A stretch of DNA of 64,000 bases from Macrotis lagotis (GCF_037893015.1 NC_133665.1:21923207-21987206), one strand, 5' to 3'; positions 10,386 through 20,040 are shown, numbered from the stretch's first letter. Notes: generated by a model from the sequence alone, not told the origin. Translations and numbers: made by a program.

Positions 10386-11431
10386 TCTAAGTAAGCCTAA
10401 TAAAATAAAATAAATATATTTATTTCTTTTCTCTCTAGATGAATGTGTATGAAACAATTGCAACCTTGGGGAAATATGTTTGTGAGTACATGATATGGCT
10501 TTTCATCCCTAATGTAAGGTAGTAGGAGAAAGGAAAATTATATTTGGTAGTTTTTCCCAATGCCCAAGGCCAGAACTCCAATACAGCTCTCTTTAAGAAT
10601 TCAGTGGCTGACAGTAGAAGGATACAGGCAGGAAGAGAGTTGAAGGGTATCCAATAGGAAAATTATCTCCTGTTAAATAATAGGATGGAAAGCCTTCATT
10701 TCCTCACCTTTAAAATGAAGACCAGAAAGTCTTGAAGGCTCCTTCCAAGTATAATATTCTAAGATTTTGTGATTTCATTATCATCCTGTATCTATCTCCA
10801 GCCCACATTGGTAGAAATGCCTACTTGTTTGGGGCAACAGCTTGCTTTGAGTTTCTGTGTTTATAATGTTCCAATGTTGTTGACCCATTGAATTCACCTG
10901 TAAAAAACAGAATGACTCAGAATGGTTCCAGATCCTGAGTCCTCTAATAGACCTGAACTAAGATTATTTGCGATAGTGATTAATACAAATGAGTCATCCA
11001 GTTCAATTGTGATGTCAGTCCTAATGAATGAGAAAAAATAGTAATAACTTTGAATGCATTGTTATTTCAAGGTTAACTTGGTACATCTTGCGTAGAGGGG
11101 GAAATAAAATCATCAGGATTGAATGTTAACAGAGCTTATTGGCTATTATAGGTGTAATGCAGACTCAGACTCAGCATGAGATGAATTTTTTTTTCTCTAG
11201 TTGGCAGAAGATTCTGTCTTCTATTTCACTTAGTCAGGCTATATACAAATATCGGCACATGAAGGATGTTTGGGAGAATTTCTTGAAACTAAAGGAGAAT
11301 TGCCCTTATCCTTTTGGAATAAGTTACTAAGGGATATTAGCTCCTCTCCCCTATGAACCTATTGCCTGTATCTTTATGTATACTTATTTCAAGTGTGACT
11401 ATCTAGTAAAGAGGCTAAACCTTGTATACGA
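10386..11431. other. KCNV2 intron, no recognised feature
   Basis: Nothing nameable. Looks like low-copy sequence by eye. Confidence 0.35.
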
Positions 11432-11850
11432 TTAGAAGACTGAATGAACAAACTATTGTATAAATATAATGGAATATTATCATGTAGTAATTATTGATGA
11501 ACATGAAGAATTCTGAGAAACATTAAGAAAATTTATATGAACTAACGTAGAGTGAAATTTGCAGAACCAAGAAGTCTACATACAAGACTGAAATAGCATA
11601 AAGAAAACAACATTAAAAAAACCCCATCCAACTCTCAGTAATTGTTAATAATCAATCTTGGTCCTGGATAACAGACTTCCTCCTGGATGAGGGACTCAAA
11701 GCGGAGAACATTTCAGATACTTGGTTTTGCTTAACCATTTTTCTTTTCTTATTACAAAAGAGGATTCATAACAAAGAGTTGGGGTACTATAACTGGAAAT
11801 AATTATGGTACAAAGGCAGAAAATATCAAACTTTAAAAAAAGTAATTTAA
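11432..11850 (+). mobile_element. L1-type 3' end, decayed
   Basis: Contains TATAATGGAATATTATCATG, then ATATGAACTAACGTAGAGTG and AATTTGCAGAACCAAGAAG. This is the same series found after ORF2 in the other L1 tails here (compare 63090-63220), with an A-rich end near 11850. It lies within KCNV2 intron 1. Confidence 0.55.
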
Positions 11851-11985
11851 AAAAGTAGTGGCTGATTTTAAAATGTTGTTTGTGAGGTCCATTACAATAA
11901 ATCTATAGAGATTTATGGAAAGTCATGGACAAGAATTAAAAAGGATTAGAAGGTATGGGCAAGGGGAGGAGCAAACGAGTTAAGC

Positions 11986-12160
11986 TGTTGTTGTTGTCCT
12001 TTGTCCTTCAGGAAGGTGATGCTATGCTATTGAATTGGATTTAAGTGAAGGAGTGAATTGGATTTAAGTGAGGGAGCTCTGTGCAAACTTCACTTTCTCC
12101 TCTTGGGCCTTTTGGGTGACCAAATATGGATCAGATGACTGGAGATGGCCCTCAGTCAGT
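11986..12160 (-). mobile_element. RTE-tailed SINE with internal duplication
   Basis: GTTGTTGTTGTCCTTTGTCC at the left is the reverse complement of the (GGACAA)(CAA) tail. AACTTCACTTTCTCCTCTTG matches the body of the copy at 6565. A stretch of about 22 bp (GAATTGGATTTAAGTGA and neighbours) is tandemly duplicated at 12033-12077. Confidence 0.65.
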
Positions 12161-12290
12161 CTATATAGGTAGAGGGAGTATCCATCTACATATTTACCTA
12201 TGCCAGTGAAATCAGTATCATAACTTTATATTTTGCATTTATGCACCATGCCTCCAAATTTGAGTTTTAGTTTAAAGATGCCATGTCACT
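12161..12290 (+). mobile_element. MIR/THER-type SINE 3' part
   Basis: GGTAGAGGGAGTATCCATCT, ACCTATGCCAGTGAAATCAG: the marsupial variant tail also seen at 37804, 39165, 45095 and 46805. Confidence 0.5.
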
Positions 12291-12665
12291 TAATTTGAGA
12301 AATGGAAATTTTGCTCTCCATCACCCCGCGTCACATAACTGGATGAGATTTTTTTCCCCTCACTTCTTCATATCTCCCTAAGGTACATGATATTTGGGAA
12401 GAGACAAGTCATAGTGCATGAGTTCAATTTGCATAGTTTATCTTCTGTAGTGAAGACTTTTGATTTTTTCACATGAAAAGATTTTAGCCTTAGCAAAAAA
12501 CAGAGATGTGATTGTATGATATGGATCAGTGAAACTGTATTTGTTCAGTCAGAGAACTTGGGGGTGGGGTGAATGGGGTGGGGAGGAAAGGCAAAAAAAA
12601 AAAACCCAGCCTCCAGCAAAGGTCCTTGGGAAACCATGATTTCTCTGTCTTTAGCAGTTGCTATT
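12291..12665. other. KCNV2 intron, no recognised feature
   Basis: Contains a G-rich stretch near 12550-12590 and an A run. No gene. Confidence 0.35.
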
Positions 12666-12775
12666 AAGGAAGAAGAAAGGCAACACAGAATAATGGATAA
12701 GGTTACAATAAGGAAGTCTTGGGTTGAGGTCTTGCCTGACACATTTTAGATATGTGATTATGAGCAAAAAAGAAG
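12666..12775 (+). mobile_element. MIR-type SINE fragment
   Basis: ACACAGAATAATGGATAAGG, GTCTTGGGTTGAGGTCTTGC, then GACACATTTTAGATATGTGA. Confidence 0.45.
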
Positions 12776-12939
12776 AGTTTCCAAAGTGGATCAGGGATGA
12801 ATGTTTCCACACTAGAATCATACTCAAAGGAAACCAGAGGAATGTACCAAAATTAAGTTAAAGAATTATGTGTTAAAATACTAAGCAATAAATTTAGATG
12901 TGAGAAAAAGTATAGAACAATTTGAGAGGCACTTTGATC

Positions 12940-13125
12940 ATCATGAGAAAAGCAATGGATTTGGATAGTGAAGGAGCTGGGTTTGAATCCCAGCTCTGCC
13001 AACTTAGTATCTGTGTGACTTTGGCCAAGTCATCCATCGACCCTTAGTTTCAGTTTCTTCCTTTATAAAAAATGAGGTCTCTAAGGTTTGCTCCTGATCT
13101 AAATCTATGATCAAAAAACCTAACC
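12940..13125 (+). mobile_element. MIR-type SINE
   Basis: GCTGGGTTTGAATCCCAGCT, CTGTGTGACTTTGGCCAAGT, AGTTTCAGTTTCTTCCTTTA. Confidence 0.7.
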
Positions 13126-13290
13126 CATATCTAGTAACTGGAACCGTGGACTTAGACTCTTAGATGTCAAACCTGTACAGATCCTATCTACAACTGCTTG
13201 ATGTCTTCTAGTGATGGGGACCCATTATTTTCTACATAAGTTGATGTATTCCTCTTTGGGACCAATCTAATTGTAAGTTTTTCCTTTAGA

Positions 13291-13530
13291 GGCAGCTAGA
13301 TGGCATAGAAGATAAAGGGCTGAGCCTGGAGTTAGGAAGTATTGAGTTCAAATCCAGCCTCAGAAATTTACTAGCTGATCAAGTTACTTAACTGCTGCCT
13401 AAATTTCCCTATCTATAAAATGGGAATAATAATAGCACAGGTAGTTGTGAGGATCAAATGAGGTAGTATTTGTAAAAGTGCTTTTACACAGCACTAGTAA
13501 CATAGAAGACACTTAAGAAATGCTTATGTC
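13291..13530 (+). mobile_element. MIR-family (CORE) SINE
   Basis: Head GAGGCAGCTAGATGGCATAG, TTGAGTTCAAATCCAGCCTC, then AAATGGGAATAATAATAGCA and the core GTTGTGAGGATCAAATGAGG. Near full length. Confidence 0.75.
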
Positions 13531-13654
13531 CTTCCAGTCATAGGTCTTCATTTTATTCTCCAAGATCAATTAGTTTAATGCCCTTTTCCTTGGGAGAGCC
13601 CTTCAAATACTTATCCTTCTCTTTCAAACTATTCCCAGTTCAGAGAGGTAGGAA

Positions 13655-13858
13655 GATTCTGTTTCTTGAGTTATAATCTGGCCTCAGACACTTATTAGCT
13701 ATTTTATTCTGGGTAAATCACTTAATCCCATTTGCCTCTGTTTCTTCATCTGAAAAGTGAGCTGGAGGAGATGGCAAACCACTTTATTATCTCTGCCAAG
13801 AAAAACCCCCAAAGTGATCACTAAGAGTAGTGGAATAAGACTGAATAATTACAACACT
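13655..13858 (+). mobile_element. MAR1-type SINE inside L3
   Basis: TCTGGCCTCAGACACTTATT, then GTGAGCTGGAGGAGATGGCA, AACCACTTTATTATCTCTGC and a BovB-like end (ACTGAATAATTACAACA). Part of a stacked set of insertions in the KCNV2 intron. Confidence 0.65.
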
Positions 13859-14125
13859 GAAGCATTAGAGCTTCAGACATTCTCATTTCCTTCAACTAAT
13901 CTTATATGACATGATTTCTAAGGTCCCTTATTCCCTCCGGACAGTCACTGATTTATCAATTTTTTTTTTCTGAAATGTAGCCTTCAGAATTGGAAACAAT
14001 ATTTTGGATGTGGTCCAAACTCTACTTGAATCTGGCAAAAAAACCCAAACAAAACAAAAATCAAAAAACCAAACCTAAAGCCATTGTTCAGGAAGGAAGG
14101 GATAAGTTAATGGTTGAAGAAAAGA

Positions 14126-14285
14126 GTGGGGGTGACTAGGTGGGCCGGCAGACAGTGCACAGGCCCTGGAGTCTGGAGTAGCTGAGTTCAAGTCCTGCCT
14201 CAGACACTTTAATAATTACCTAGCTGGGTGGCCTTGGGCAGGTCACTTAACCCCACTGTCTTGCAAAAAAAAAACTAAAAAAAAT
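14126..14285 (+). mobile_element. WSINE1-type SINE, diverged
   Basis: Head GGGGGTGACTAGGTGGGCCG is partly altered. The middle TTTAATAATTACCTAGCTGG and the tail CTTGCAAAAAAAAAAC are typical. Confidence 0.78.
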
Positions 14286-14318
14286 ATTAGTGATTGACAC
14301 TAAAAATTATAAGCTTTT

Positions 14319-14465
14319 AGGGGTGGCTAGGTGGTGCGGCGGTACTGGCCCTGGAGTCAGGAGGAACTGAGTTCAAATCTGATCTCAGACAATAATTACC
14401 CAGGTGTGTGGCCTTGGGTAAGCCACTTAACCCCGCTGCCTTGAAAAAAAACTAAAAAAAAAAAG
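14319..14465 (+). mobile_element. WSINE1-type SINE near the exon 1 donor
   Basis: GGGGTGGCTAGGTGGTGCGG, then a short deletion around the box B region (CAGACAATAATTACCCAGGT) and an A-rich tail. About 460 bp into the KCNV2 intron. Confidence 0.8.
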
Positions 14466-14519
14466 TGTGAGGTTGCAGATAGCATAGAGGGAGTGAAGGA
14501 TAATAAATGAAGGAAGAAA

Positions 14520-14720
14520 AGCAATGTGGTGTGATGGATAGAATACCAGCCTGGAGCCAGGGAGAGGAGCTCCAATCTGCCCGTCCTCCTTATCAGTTAT
14601 TCTAGGTGGACAGAACACTAGTCTTGGATTCAGATGGCTGGGAGTTTGAATCCGGCCTCGGATACTTGCCGCTGTGAGCCCCGCGACCTTGGGCCAGTCT
14701 GCCGGGCAGTCATCCTGGTC
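14520..14720 (+). mobile_element. MIR-type SINE at the CpG island edge
   Basis: GATGGATAGAATACCAGCCT, then a GC-rich version of a SINE middle (TTGAATCCGGCCTCGGATAC, GCGACCTTGGGCCAGTC). It lies 200-400 bp from the KCNV2 exon 1 donor. Confidence 0.5.
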
Positions 14721-14926
14721 CACGTCCGGCCACCGGCCCCGGATGGCTCGGAAGGAGAAGGCGAGGCCGGTGCCCTGGCACAGCCCCCCCTCCCTGCCGC
14801 CTGTGGGCTCCCTCACCGTGGCGTGACCCCGGCCTAGCCCCTTAACTGCCGCCCCCCCCCTCAGTGAAACGGGATCGGGTCCTTCCCACGTTTCGGGGCC
14901 CCGGGCGGGGCGAGGGCGCTACTCAC

Positions 14927-16354
14927 GGCGGCCCACCACCAGGCGTGGGGGATGCTGGTGAAGTTGGTGCCCGCCACGTCGTGCTCCACCGAGTAGACGG
15001 CGGCCGAGAAGGCGAAGATGCCCATGGCGATGAAGAGCAGCAGGCAGCCCACCTGCTGGTAGCACTGGCGCAGCGTGAAGCCGAAGGCGCGCAGCCCCGT
15101 GGAGTGGCGCGCCAGCTTGAGGATGCGCAGGATGCGCAGGAGGCGCATGATGCGCAGCACCTGGCCCACCTTGCCCACGCAGCCCACCGTCTCCAGGTCC
15201 TGCTCGCGCGGCGAGCCCTTGCCGCCCGCCTGCCGCTCATCCGCGAAGCTCTCCAGCAGCAGCTGCAGGTAGAGGGGCAGGATGGCCACCAGGTCCACCA
15301 GGTTGAGCGCGCTGCGCGCGAAGCGGCGCAGGTCGGGCGTGGAGGCCAGGCGCAGCAGGTACTCGAGGGTGAAGAAGGCGATGCAGAGCGTCTCCACGTG
15401 CTCCAGCGGCGGCCGCGCCTCCTCGGCGCCGGCGCCGGGCCCCGGCCGCCGCTGCATCTCCTCCACCGTGTTGAGGGCCAGCGCCCCCACCGAGAGCAGC
15501 ACGAAGAGGCTGGAGGCCACGCCCACGGCCTTGGCGGCCGCCGAGGAGAAGGGCTTCTCCAGCAGGTTCCAGAGGCGGCGGCGCAGCGGCCCGCAGTAGC
15601 GCACGTCCCGGAACAGCTCCTCCGCCTCCTCCGCCTGCGCCTGCGCGCGCAGCTCGCGCTGGATCTTGAGCTGCTCGTTGAGCTCGTCGCAGCGCTCCTC
15701 GAAGCAGATGCAGCAGCAGCGCGGCGTGTGCTTCAGCCGCACGCCCCAGTAGGCCAGCTCCTCCAGGAAGCGGCGCGGGCACAGCTCGCCCCGCACCAGC
15801 AGCACGCCCGAGCGGTAGAAGTCGTAGACCAGCCGGAAAACGGCGGGGTCGCGGTCGAAGAAGTACTCGTCTTCCCGCGCCGCGTAGTCGTCGCACAGGC
15901 CCAGCCGGCGGCCGCGGCCGGTCGCGCCCGCCAGGCGGCCCAGGCGCGTCTTGGGGTGGCAGAGCAGGCCCCGGGCGTCCAGGACGAAGCTCTGGCCGCC
16001 CACGTTGACCCTCAGCGTGGCGGCGGCGCCCAGGCGGTCGGCGGCCTCGGCCGCCTCCTCCTCCTCCTCCTCCTCCTCCTCCGCCGCCGCCGCCTGCTCC
16101 GGCGGCTCCTTCGCCCACTCCTCCCACTCCTCCGGCTCCTCGTCCTCGTCCTCGATGTAGTAGTAGTAGCCGCCCTCCAGCCACCGGGGCAGGCTGAGCT
16201 GGGAGACGGCGCCCGCCGAGCAGACGCTGCCCCGCGGCGGGCCCGGCTCCCGGGGGCCCGGCTCCCCGGGGCCCGCCTCCCCGGGGCCCGCCTCCCCGGG
16301 GCCCGCCTGGGCCGCGCCGCGGGCTCGGCCTGCCCTGCATCTCTGCTCCCACAT
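14927..16354 (-). CDS. KCNV2: KCNV2 exon 1 (Kv8.2, residues 1-476)
   Basis: Exon 1 of the electrically silent Kv8.2 subunit, which in mammals co-assembles with Kv2 channels in photoreceptor inner segments and shapes the light response. The start ATG at 16354 has G at -3 and gives MWEQ, followed by a [11 protein letters not shown] stretch like the human N-terminus. The T1 tetramerisation domain runs from about residue 113 (LRVNVGG) to 225 ([27 protein letters not shown], then a CCCIC cluster). S1 is about 272-295, S2 320-338, S3 346-368, S4 398-415 with regularly spaced arginines ([18 protein letters not shown]), and S5 432-455. The exon ends at HAWWWAA in the pore helix, and the donor reads GTGAGT at 14926-14921. 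Reading on into the intron would give a false 497-residue ORF. Joined to exon 2 the protein is 569 residues; human is 545 (recalled), and the excess lies in the N-terminus. Closest alternatives are other Kv silent subunits, but the match to KCNV2 runs the whole length. Confidence 0.97.
16054..16082 (-). repeat. KCNV2: Trinucleotide run encoding poly-Glu in KCNV2
   Basis: A CTC/CTT-type run on the plus strand reads as GAG codons on the coding strand and gives nine consecutive glutamates (residues 92-100), preceded by four alanines. It falls in the acidic linker before the T1 domain. Confidence 0.85.
16241..16310 (-). repeat. KCNV2: 15-bp GC-rich minisatellite inside KCNV2 exon 1
   Basis: Four full units and a partial fifth of a 15-bp motif (plus-strand form GCCCGCCTCCCCGGG, starting near 16241, 16256, 16271, 16286 and 16301). 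Being a multiple of three, it keeps the frame and encodes the pentapeptide series [15 protein letters not shown] at about residues 18-40. The two central units are identical, which points to recent expansion. Confidence 0.85.
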
Positions 16355-16740
16355 GGCAGCCCCCGAGCCGCCGGGGCCCAGGCCGAGGCCCGCGCTTGGC
16401 CCTCGCCTCTCCTCTAGCCGGGCCCGGGGCCACTAAGCCTGCTGACAAGTGTTTCCAGGGATAGAGGAAGGGATTTACGGGCGCCACCCCCCCTCCTTCT
16501 GTGACGTGCATGATTATGCTTCCTTAAATCCGTCTCGGATAATCAGGAAAAAAGGCTCAGCTTCTTGCTAATAAAAACACGAGAGATCTCTCAGGCTCCT
16601 AAAGAGATTCAGTCTGCCCCCAAACAGGTGGCTCATAGCGTTTGGGGTTACCTTGGGTGGAGATGGCGCTTGCATAAAGCGTTCTAGTAACCTCAAAGAG
16701 TCAGGTAATTATTATTCTTGTTATTGGATTAAAGAGCATT
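16355..16740 (-). promoter_or_regulatory. KCNV2: Probable KCNV2 proximal promoter and 5' UTR
   Basis: Sequence directly upstream of the KCNV2 ATG on the minus strand. Visible motifs are two TAATC cores about 25 bp apart (around 16511-16516 and 16540-16545), a TAATCC site read on the minus strand (plus GGATTA, 16726-16731), a MARE/NRL-type half-site TGCTGAC (16440-16446) and a CRE-like TGACGTGC (about 16502-16509). TAATCC is the CRX/OTX2 consensus and KCNV2 is photoreceptor-enriched in other mammals. The link to these motifs is inference because such short motifs are common. No clear TATA box is seen, as expected beside a CpG island. The transcription start cannot be placed. Confidence 0.5.
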
Positions 16741-16778
16741 AGCTATTCCCATATTAGGTTTAACACGTTGATAAGCTG

Positions 16779-16878
16779 GTTTTATATTTATTTTGTATTT
16801 ATGTATTTCTCATATTCCATTTCAGGTTTTATACTTATTTATTTTATATTTATGTATTTCTTATTATTCCATGTCAGG
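16779..16878. repeat. Imperfect ~48-bp tandem duplication, AT-rich
   Basis: Two neighbouring segments (about 16779-16826 and 16827-16878) both run from TTTTATA, through TTTATTTT and ATTTATGTATTTCT, to ATTCCAT and TCAGG. They lie 425-525 bp upstream of the KCNV2 start codon. Confidence 0.7.
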
Positions 16879-17149
16879 GAAACAGTTTTATGCGTGGGAA
16901 GTTCATTAAAGAACTTTCACTTCACAGGACTTCTTAATTACAGATCATATTGGACTTGACACAGCTGCCCCGACTCCACTTACTGTGTAATTTCTACTGA
17001 GGGATTCCACTGAACATTTTTGTTTCTCTGCACCGCTCAAAATAAAATTGTAACGGGAAGGTATTTTGTTTGATTTAGTCTATTTTGAAGACTCATACTG
17101 AAGGCAGAGCTTCTGAGCCCAGGGTCACTCTGAGTTAGGATTTGAAATG
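16879..17149. other. Upstream of KCNV2, no recognised feature
   Basis: Low-copy sequence by eye between the tandem duplication and an L2 fragment. Could hold distal promoter elements. Confidence 0.35.
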
Positions 17150-17775
17150 TCATGCTATATTATGTCATACCCCAAAGCCTCTCCCCCCCTTACGTTTCTT
17201 TTGCAGACACCACCATTCTAATAGACACTCAGGTTTGCAACCTTGTAGTCGTTGTTGGTTTTTCCCTTTTCTTCACTCCCTCTATCCAGTTAGTTTCTCA
17301 GCACTTTTACCTCCACAACAAATCTTGAATCAGTTCTCACTCACTCTCCCCCAATAGCTTTCACCGCCTTTGGGTTGACTGTTGTAGTAGCCTCCTAATT
17401 GGTCTATCTGCTTGCCTATCTGCCTACCACAACTGCTTAACCTTGTTTTGCAGCAGTTGGTAAAGCTATGGACTCCAGTACAGATTCATGGTTTTAAAGA
17501 ATAAAATTCACATTTTCATATTAACAAAAGAAACCAATTTACTGAAAAACAGTTATCAAACTAGTAAAAACACCTAATTCATGAACCCTAGGTTAAGCAC
17601 CCTTGGTCTAGTTAGCCTCTTTCCTCTCCAGTAGTCTACAAACAGATGCCAAATTGACATTAGACATGACTTTGTCACTTTTCTGCTCAAGAATCATTAG
17701 GGGCTCCAGAACAAAATACAAACTCCAAATGGTTGGTACTTAATGAAGCCTTGAATGAATTAATATCCTTGAAGG
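17150..17775 (+). mobile_element. L2-type LINE fragment, split by a hAT-like piece
   Basis: GTAGTAGCCTCCTAATTGGT, then (after 17605) AGTAGTCTACAAACAGATGC and GACTTTGTCACTTTTCTGCT match the L2-group 3' region. The part at 17485-17605 (CATTTTCATATTAACAAAAG, TTATCAAACTAGTAAAAACA, GGTTAAGCACCCTTG) is a hAT-like MITE. Confidence 0.5.
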
Positions 17776-18399
17776 AAAAAAAATTAGATTTTTTTTTCTT
17801 TCATGGAAGGCAAAAGCAGTTTTTAGTGTAAGATTCAAGAGTGATTTGAAGTTATTCACCAGGGTAGGAGTAATTCTTTAGCTGGTATAGTGAGAGTGGA
17901 CAAATTTAGAAAAGTGATCATTCTTACACTGGAGTATTCTAAATGATAGAGTCAAACTTGGGATGCTCTGCTTTCAGGACCCAACCCTGATCCAGAATGT
18001 CTTTGTGATTCTTGGCAAACAATCACTGCCCTAAGCAACTGAATTTAAGATGAAAAGTAATTGATGGTCTGCATCAGTGAAGGGAGCTTCCTCTTTGAGA
18101 GTTCCCTACACAATGAAATTACTTTGTTCATTGTTCACAGTTTAAAACTATACACACAAAAATGCACTTATACATATTTTAAGTGAGATTATATTTGTAA
18201 AATACTTAGCATGGTGCTTAGAATATAATAAACACTGAAATGCTTATTCCATCCTCTCTTTCCTCCAAGACTTGCACTGGACCAATGAAATCATTGTACC
18301 CCTTCTCCAATTATAAATGCTTAATCACATGGAAATTATGTCCTTATTTTCTGGTCAGGAAAATCAGACATTTTACTGTCTGAATGTTAGAGAATGAGA
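17776..18399. other. No recognised gene
   Basis: A MIR core-like piece (TATTTGTAAAATACTTAGCA, about 18194) is the only thing I can name. Confidence 0.4.
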
Positions 18400-18690
18400 T
18401 GATCTCATTTCTACTGAGAGCGGGAAAAAGGTCAAGATGAACAAGAAGGATGGATAACTATTTGTCAAGAATTTGAAGGGCTATGTTTGTGTGAGAGAGA
18501 TTAGCCTCGTTCTGCCTGTTCCCAGAGAGCTGAACTAAGAAACGGGTGAAAGTTGAAGCAACAGATTTCAATTCCATCTATGGAAAAACCTGACTAACAT
18601 TTAGAACTGACCCAAAGTAGGGAGGTGTCAGATGCTGCCCATGGCAACAGGATCCAGGCATTGGTGGTGAGGGACGATTAGCAGGATGTG
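18400..18690 (+). mobile_element. L3/CR1-type LINE fragment
   Basis: TATTTGTCAAGAATTTGAAG, ATTAGCCTCGTTCTGCCTGT, CCCAGAGAGCTGAACTAAGA resemble the same L3 region as 42557-42900. Confidence 0.5.
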
Positions 18691-19320
18691 ATGAAGAGAA
18701 TCCTCATTGGATAAAAAGACATTGTCTAAGCAGGGATTCAGTTCTTCTTGGGTATAGCAATGAGTCAGGAGTGATGAAAACTGTCCCAGTAGAGGAGCTG
18801 GAGAGAGGTCAGCCTAGAGCTAATGGATGATGTCTTTTTTTTTTTTTATGGAAATGACATGCTTGTCCACTTTATCGAGTCAGACTGCTTCAGGAGCTAA
18901 TGAGTCCTTCCATGTCTTCCAGTGTAGGTTGACCATTTGTCATGAATGTTTTAGAAGGGATTCCTGTTCAGGTTTGTTTTGGGCTAAGTGATTTTTAAGG
19001 GCCCTTCATTCTATGGAATTCTGTGCTTATATGAAGTTCTGTGAGGTGGCATTACAGTTAATAACATGATGAGTCTCTCTAGCAGGCTGATTTGGGTACA
19101 GAGTTACAAGCTAGGTATCATAGTTTAGTACATAGTTTAAAAAGTCTTGGAGCCAACCAGGCTGTACTGAATGGAACTCTTTCAATAATTATTTTGACGA
19201 TGAGAGTAGGAGGCTGTTTCCAGACCTGTGCATATGGAGAAACTCCTGGTCTGGAAACTACTTCCTCCATTCTCACCTTACTATTTGTTTCTTACATATT
19301 CTTAGTGAGATGCTTGGCTT
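18691..19320. other. No recognised feature
   Basis: Contains a T run at about 18835-18847. The open frame starting at 19092 runs on into repeat sequence and is not a gene. Confidence 0.4.
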
Positions 19321-19700
19321 TAAGCAGTTTGCCCGTGTTCAGAGGTAGCAAGTATTGGAGGTGGCTTTTGAACCTACATCTTTCTTTTTTTTTAAATTTA
19401 TTTTTATTAAAGATATTTGAGTTTTACAATCCCCCCCCCCCATCTTGCTTCCCTCCCCCCCACCCGCCCACAGAAGGCACTCTGTTAGTCTTTACTTTGT
19501 TTCCATGTTGTACCTTGATCCAAATTGGGTGTGATGAGAAAGAAATCATATCCTTAAAGAAGAGAAGTCTAAGAGGTAGCAAGATCAGACAACAAGGTAT
19601 CTTTTTTTCTAAATTAAAGGGAATAGTCCTTGCACTTTTGAACCTACATCTTTCTGACAAAATGAATTTTCATTTTTAAACCACCCATTAAATTTGGGGT
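19321..19700 (-). mobile_element. MIR-type SINE split by a LINE tail
   Basis: CCCGTGTTCAGAGGTAGCAA and TGGCTTTTGAACCTACATCT read as MIR in reverse. The LINE tail at 19386-19634 interrupts it. Confidence 0.45.
19386..19634 (-). mobile_element. 5'-truncated LINE tail with long target-site duplication
   Basis: The T run at the left is its poly(A). A C run and CCCACCCGCCCACAGAAGGC follow, the reverse complement of a G-rich LINE 3' UTR. It is flanked by an exact direct repeat of about 20 bp (TTTTGAACCTACATCTTTCT, at 19366-19385 and 19636-19655), so the insertion is clear. The family is probably L1, but no coding part is present. Confidence 0.65.
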
Positions 19701-19719
19701 AAGCAATCTGAAATACTAG

Positions 19720-20040
19720 GAATGTTAGGCACATGGAGGTTCAGATCTTACAGCTAGTCAGTGTCAGAGGTAGGAAACTGAATGTTCTTGACTCCAATTT
19801 CAGCTATTTGATCCACTATTACTGTAACACGTGCACATTTTTGATGAACTGAAACTTACCACTGTTAGAAAAATTCAATAATGATGTTTATGTAGTTTGC
19901 TCTTTGTAAGGGTATTACAATTATTTTATTTATATTATTATTATTTCCATTTCCTAGATGAAGAAACTGAGGTAAACAGAGGTTCAGTAATTTTCCAGTA
20001 TAACATAACTAATATGTCTCTTCCTTTCTTTATAAAAAAT
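19720..20040 (-). mobile_element. Two MIR-type SINE fragments
   Basis: AGGTTCAGATCTTACAGCTA at about 19737 and ATGAAGAAACTGAGGTAAAC at about 19960 belong to two separate reversed MIR copies. Confidence 0.5.

Larger units (their letters stand above)
13126..14040 (-). mobile_element. L3/CR1-type LINE fragment, interrupted
   Basis: Pieces at 13126-13290, about 13545-13650 and 13870-14040 (TATGACATGATTTCTAAGGT, ACAATATTTTGGATGTGGTC) read as the reverse complement of an L3-like 3' region. A MIR-type SINE (13291-13530) and a MAR1 (13655-13858) separate them. Confidence 0.5.
5657..14926 (-). other. KCNV2: KCNV2 intron 1
   Basis: Single 9.27 kb intron of KCNV2 with GT (14926-14925) and AG (5658-5657) ends, phase 0. 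It splits the pore helix between Ala476 and Val477. Human KCNV2 also has two exons, so the layout is the family norm. It holds WSINE1, MAR1, RTE-tailed and MIR SINEs, hAT-like and L3 fragments and a short L1 tail, annotated separately. No other exon-like open frame is recognisable in it. Confidence 0.93.
14640..16440. promoter_or_regulatory. CpG island over KCNV2 exon 1
   Basis: Base composition jumps from AT-rich flanks to a strongly GC- and CpG-rich block that covers all of exon 1, the donor site and the first bases upstream of the ATG. Much of it is coding (poly-Ala, Gly, Arg and Glu codons ending in G or C). The edges are judged by eye. The left edge overlaps a diverged SINE that is itself GC-rich. 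Confidence 0.8.

Noticed and set aside
14861-14926. Extension of KCNV2 exon 1 beyond WWWAA (ends [20 protein letters not shown])
   Set aside because: It reads into the intron. A consensus donor GTGAGT sits directly after WWWAA and exon 2 restores the family sequence.
14864-16417. Plus-strand open frame of 517 codons opposite KCNV2 exon 1
   Set aside because: It is the antisense of a GC-rich coding exon. Such exons keep long open frames on both strands. Its composition (Gln, Ala, Arg and Leu runs) mirrors the sense codons.
15237-16511. Minus-strand 424-codon frame starting further upstream
   Set aside because: Out of frame with KCNV2 and made of Gly/Ala/Arg/Pro runs. A shadow of exon 1.
19092-19679. 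Open frame of 195 codons
   Set aside because: Runs through a MIR and an inserted LINE tail. No domain.
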